NCBI GenBank assembly: GCA_026193735.1
Contig: JAPHUJ010000096.1
Coordinates: forward strand, 1 to 5,786
DNA from: Sulfurovum sp.
GTDB taxonomy: Bacteria; Campylobacterota; Campylobacteria; Campylobacterales; Sulfurovaceae
DNA: 5,786 nt
Direction: 5' to 3'
In this document: positions 5,289 through 5,786 of the stretch, piece by piece
How positions within the stretch are numbered: the stretch's first letter is position 1
Layout: every line of letters begins with the position of its first letter
Notes under the pieces: generated by a model
What the model was told of the DNA's origin: nothing
What the model saw: only the letters and a program-made list of their open reading frames with translations
Database searches by the model: none
Translations under genes and position numbers: made by a program

Positions 5289-5786
5289 TTAATCAACAAC
5301 TGCCAACTCAACCAAAAGTAAATGCACATCACTCAAAGGCTCTACTCTTAGGTCTTCACCTGAGACCTTAGCAGAATCCCCCTGTTCAAAAATAGCCCCA
5401 TTGATATTCGCTTTACCCTCCATGATCTTTACATAAAGCTGTCTATTTTCTTCAAGTTCAAAGGTAAGACTTTGGTCTTTGTCTAATTCAGAAACATACA
5501 TGTTGACATCTTGATAAATGGGTATGGCAGAGTCTGTTTCATCTGAACCAACTAAATGCAACCATCTGTTGTGTCGTCTTTCGGGGTCAAAAACTTTAGA
5601 ACCATACCTGGGATTTAGCCCTTTAGCTTCTGGAAGTATCCATGTTTGTATAAGATGTACTTCTTCATCACCTTTCGTTTTTTTCAGAATGTGTGATGCC
5701 CGTCCCTGCACTAAGATATTGCACAGAACCACGCCCTAAACGCTCTTTGTTCCCCATGCTATCTTGATGCGTCAACTCTCCACCTA
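5289..5786 (-). pseudogene. pirin family protein, frameshifted in an A7 run, 5' end cut by window
   Basis: Two minus-strand frames together make a pirin-like protein. The upstream frame, open from the window edge (5784) to a TGA at 5670-5668, reads GGELTHQDSMGNKERLGRGS and ends in AGTGITHSEKNER. The His (5691-5689) and Glu (5685-5683) of THSE match the second pair of metal ligands of pirins. The downstream frame, open after a TAG at 5738-5736, continues as KGDEEVHLIQTWILPEAKGL through the C-terminal cupin to TAA at 5291-5289. The join needs one base fewer in the run of seven A (plus-strand T7, 5678-5684), which would give THSEKTKGDEEVHL. Read as a separate frame, the downstream part could start at GTG 5732, but its first 15 or so residues are out of frame with the family. 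Pirins are Fe(II) bicupins; some bacterial ones act as quercetinases or in stress responses. The C-terminal length suggests the short YhhW-like type (about 230 residues), with roughly 60 residues outside the window. Confidence 0.85.

Noticed and set aside
5677..5683. A AAA AAC heptamer in the pirin gene as a programmed -1 frameshift site
   Set aside because: The heptamer is in the correct phase, but a -1 slip leads to a frame without pirin sequence. The homology requires +1, so classic -1 slippage does not explain it.

Overview
This AT-rich window with short intergenic gaps carries seven genes on both strands. I infer a Campylobacterota (Sulfurovum/Sulfurimonas-like) bacterium. The main reasons are a desulforedoxin-rubrerythrin-rubredoxin fusion of the type known from Campylobacter jejuni and an MdaB quinone reductase, together with the base composition and Lys/Ile-rich proteins. 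No 16S or other marker gene is present, so the assignment is tentative.

Layout. Positions 1-813 (+) hold the 3' part of a PAS-GGDEF diguanylate cyclase with an intact GGDEF motif and inhibitory I-site. It converges on a flavin amine oxidase (849-1847, -). A 175-bp divergent intergenic region then precedes a plus-strand run: an old yellow enzyme (2023-3090), an exported or lipid-anchored protein with a Met-rich tail (3123-3830), and an MdaB-type NAD(P)H:quinone reductase (about 3870-4469). Gaps of 32 and 39 bp suggest one transcript. A hairpin at 4480-4508 separates this run from two minus-strand genes: desulforubrerythrin (4545-5204) and, upstream of it, a pirin-family gene (5289 to the window edge).

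Theme. Old yellow enzyme, MdaB, rubrerythrin and pirin are all linked in other bacteria to electrophile, quinone or peroxide stress. The segment 2023-5786 therefore looks like a small redox-defence neighbourhood. The rubrerythrin promoter region carries two overlapping inverted repeats that could be operators.

Oddities. Two of the genes are damaged or non-canonical as written. mdaB has a good ribosome binding site and a full-length homologous N-terminus, but ATA stands where ATG is expected. The pirin gene is split by a +1 frameshift at a run of seven A (T7 on the plus strand). Either the assembly carries small errors or these genes are decaying or unusually expressed. I see no mobile element, CRISPR array, tRNA or rRNA, and nothing that clearly amounts to an undescribed multi-gene system.
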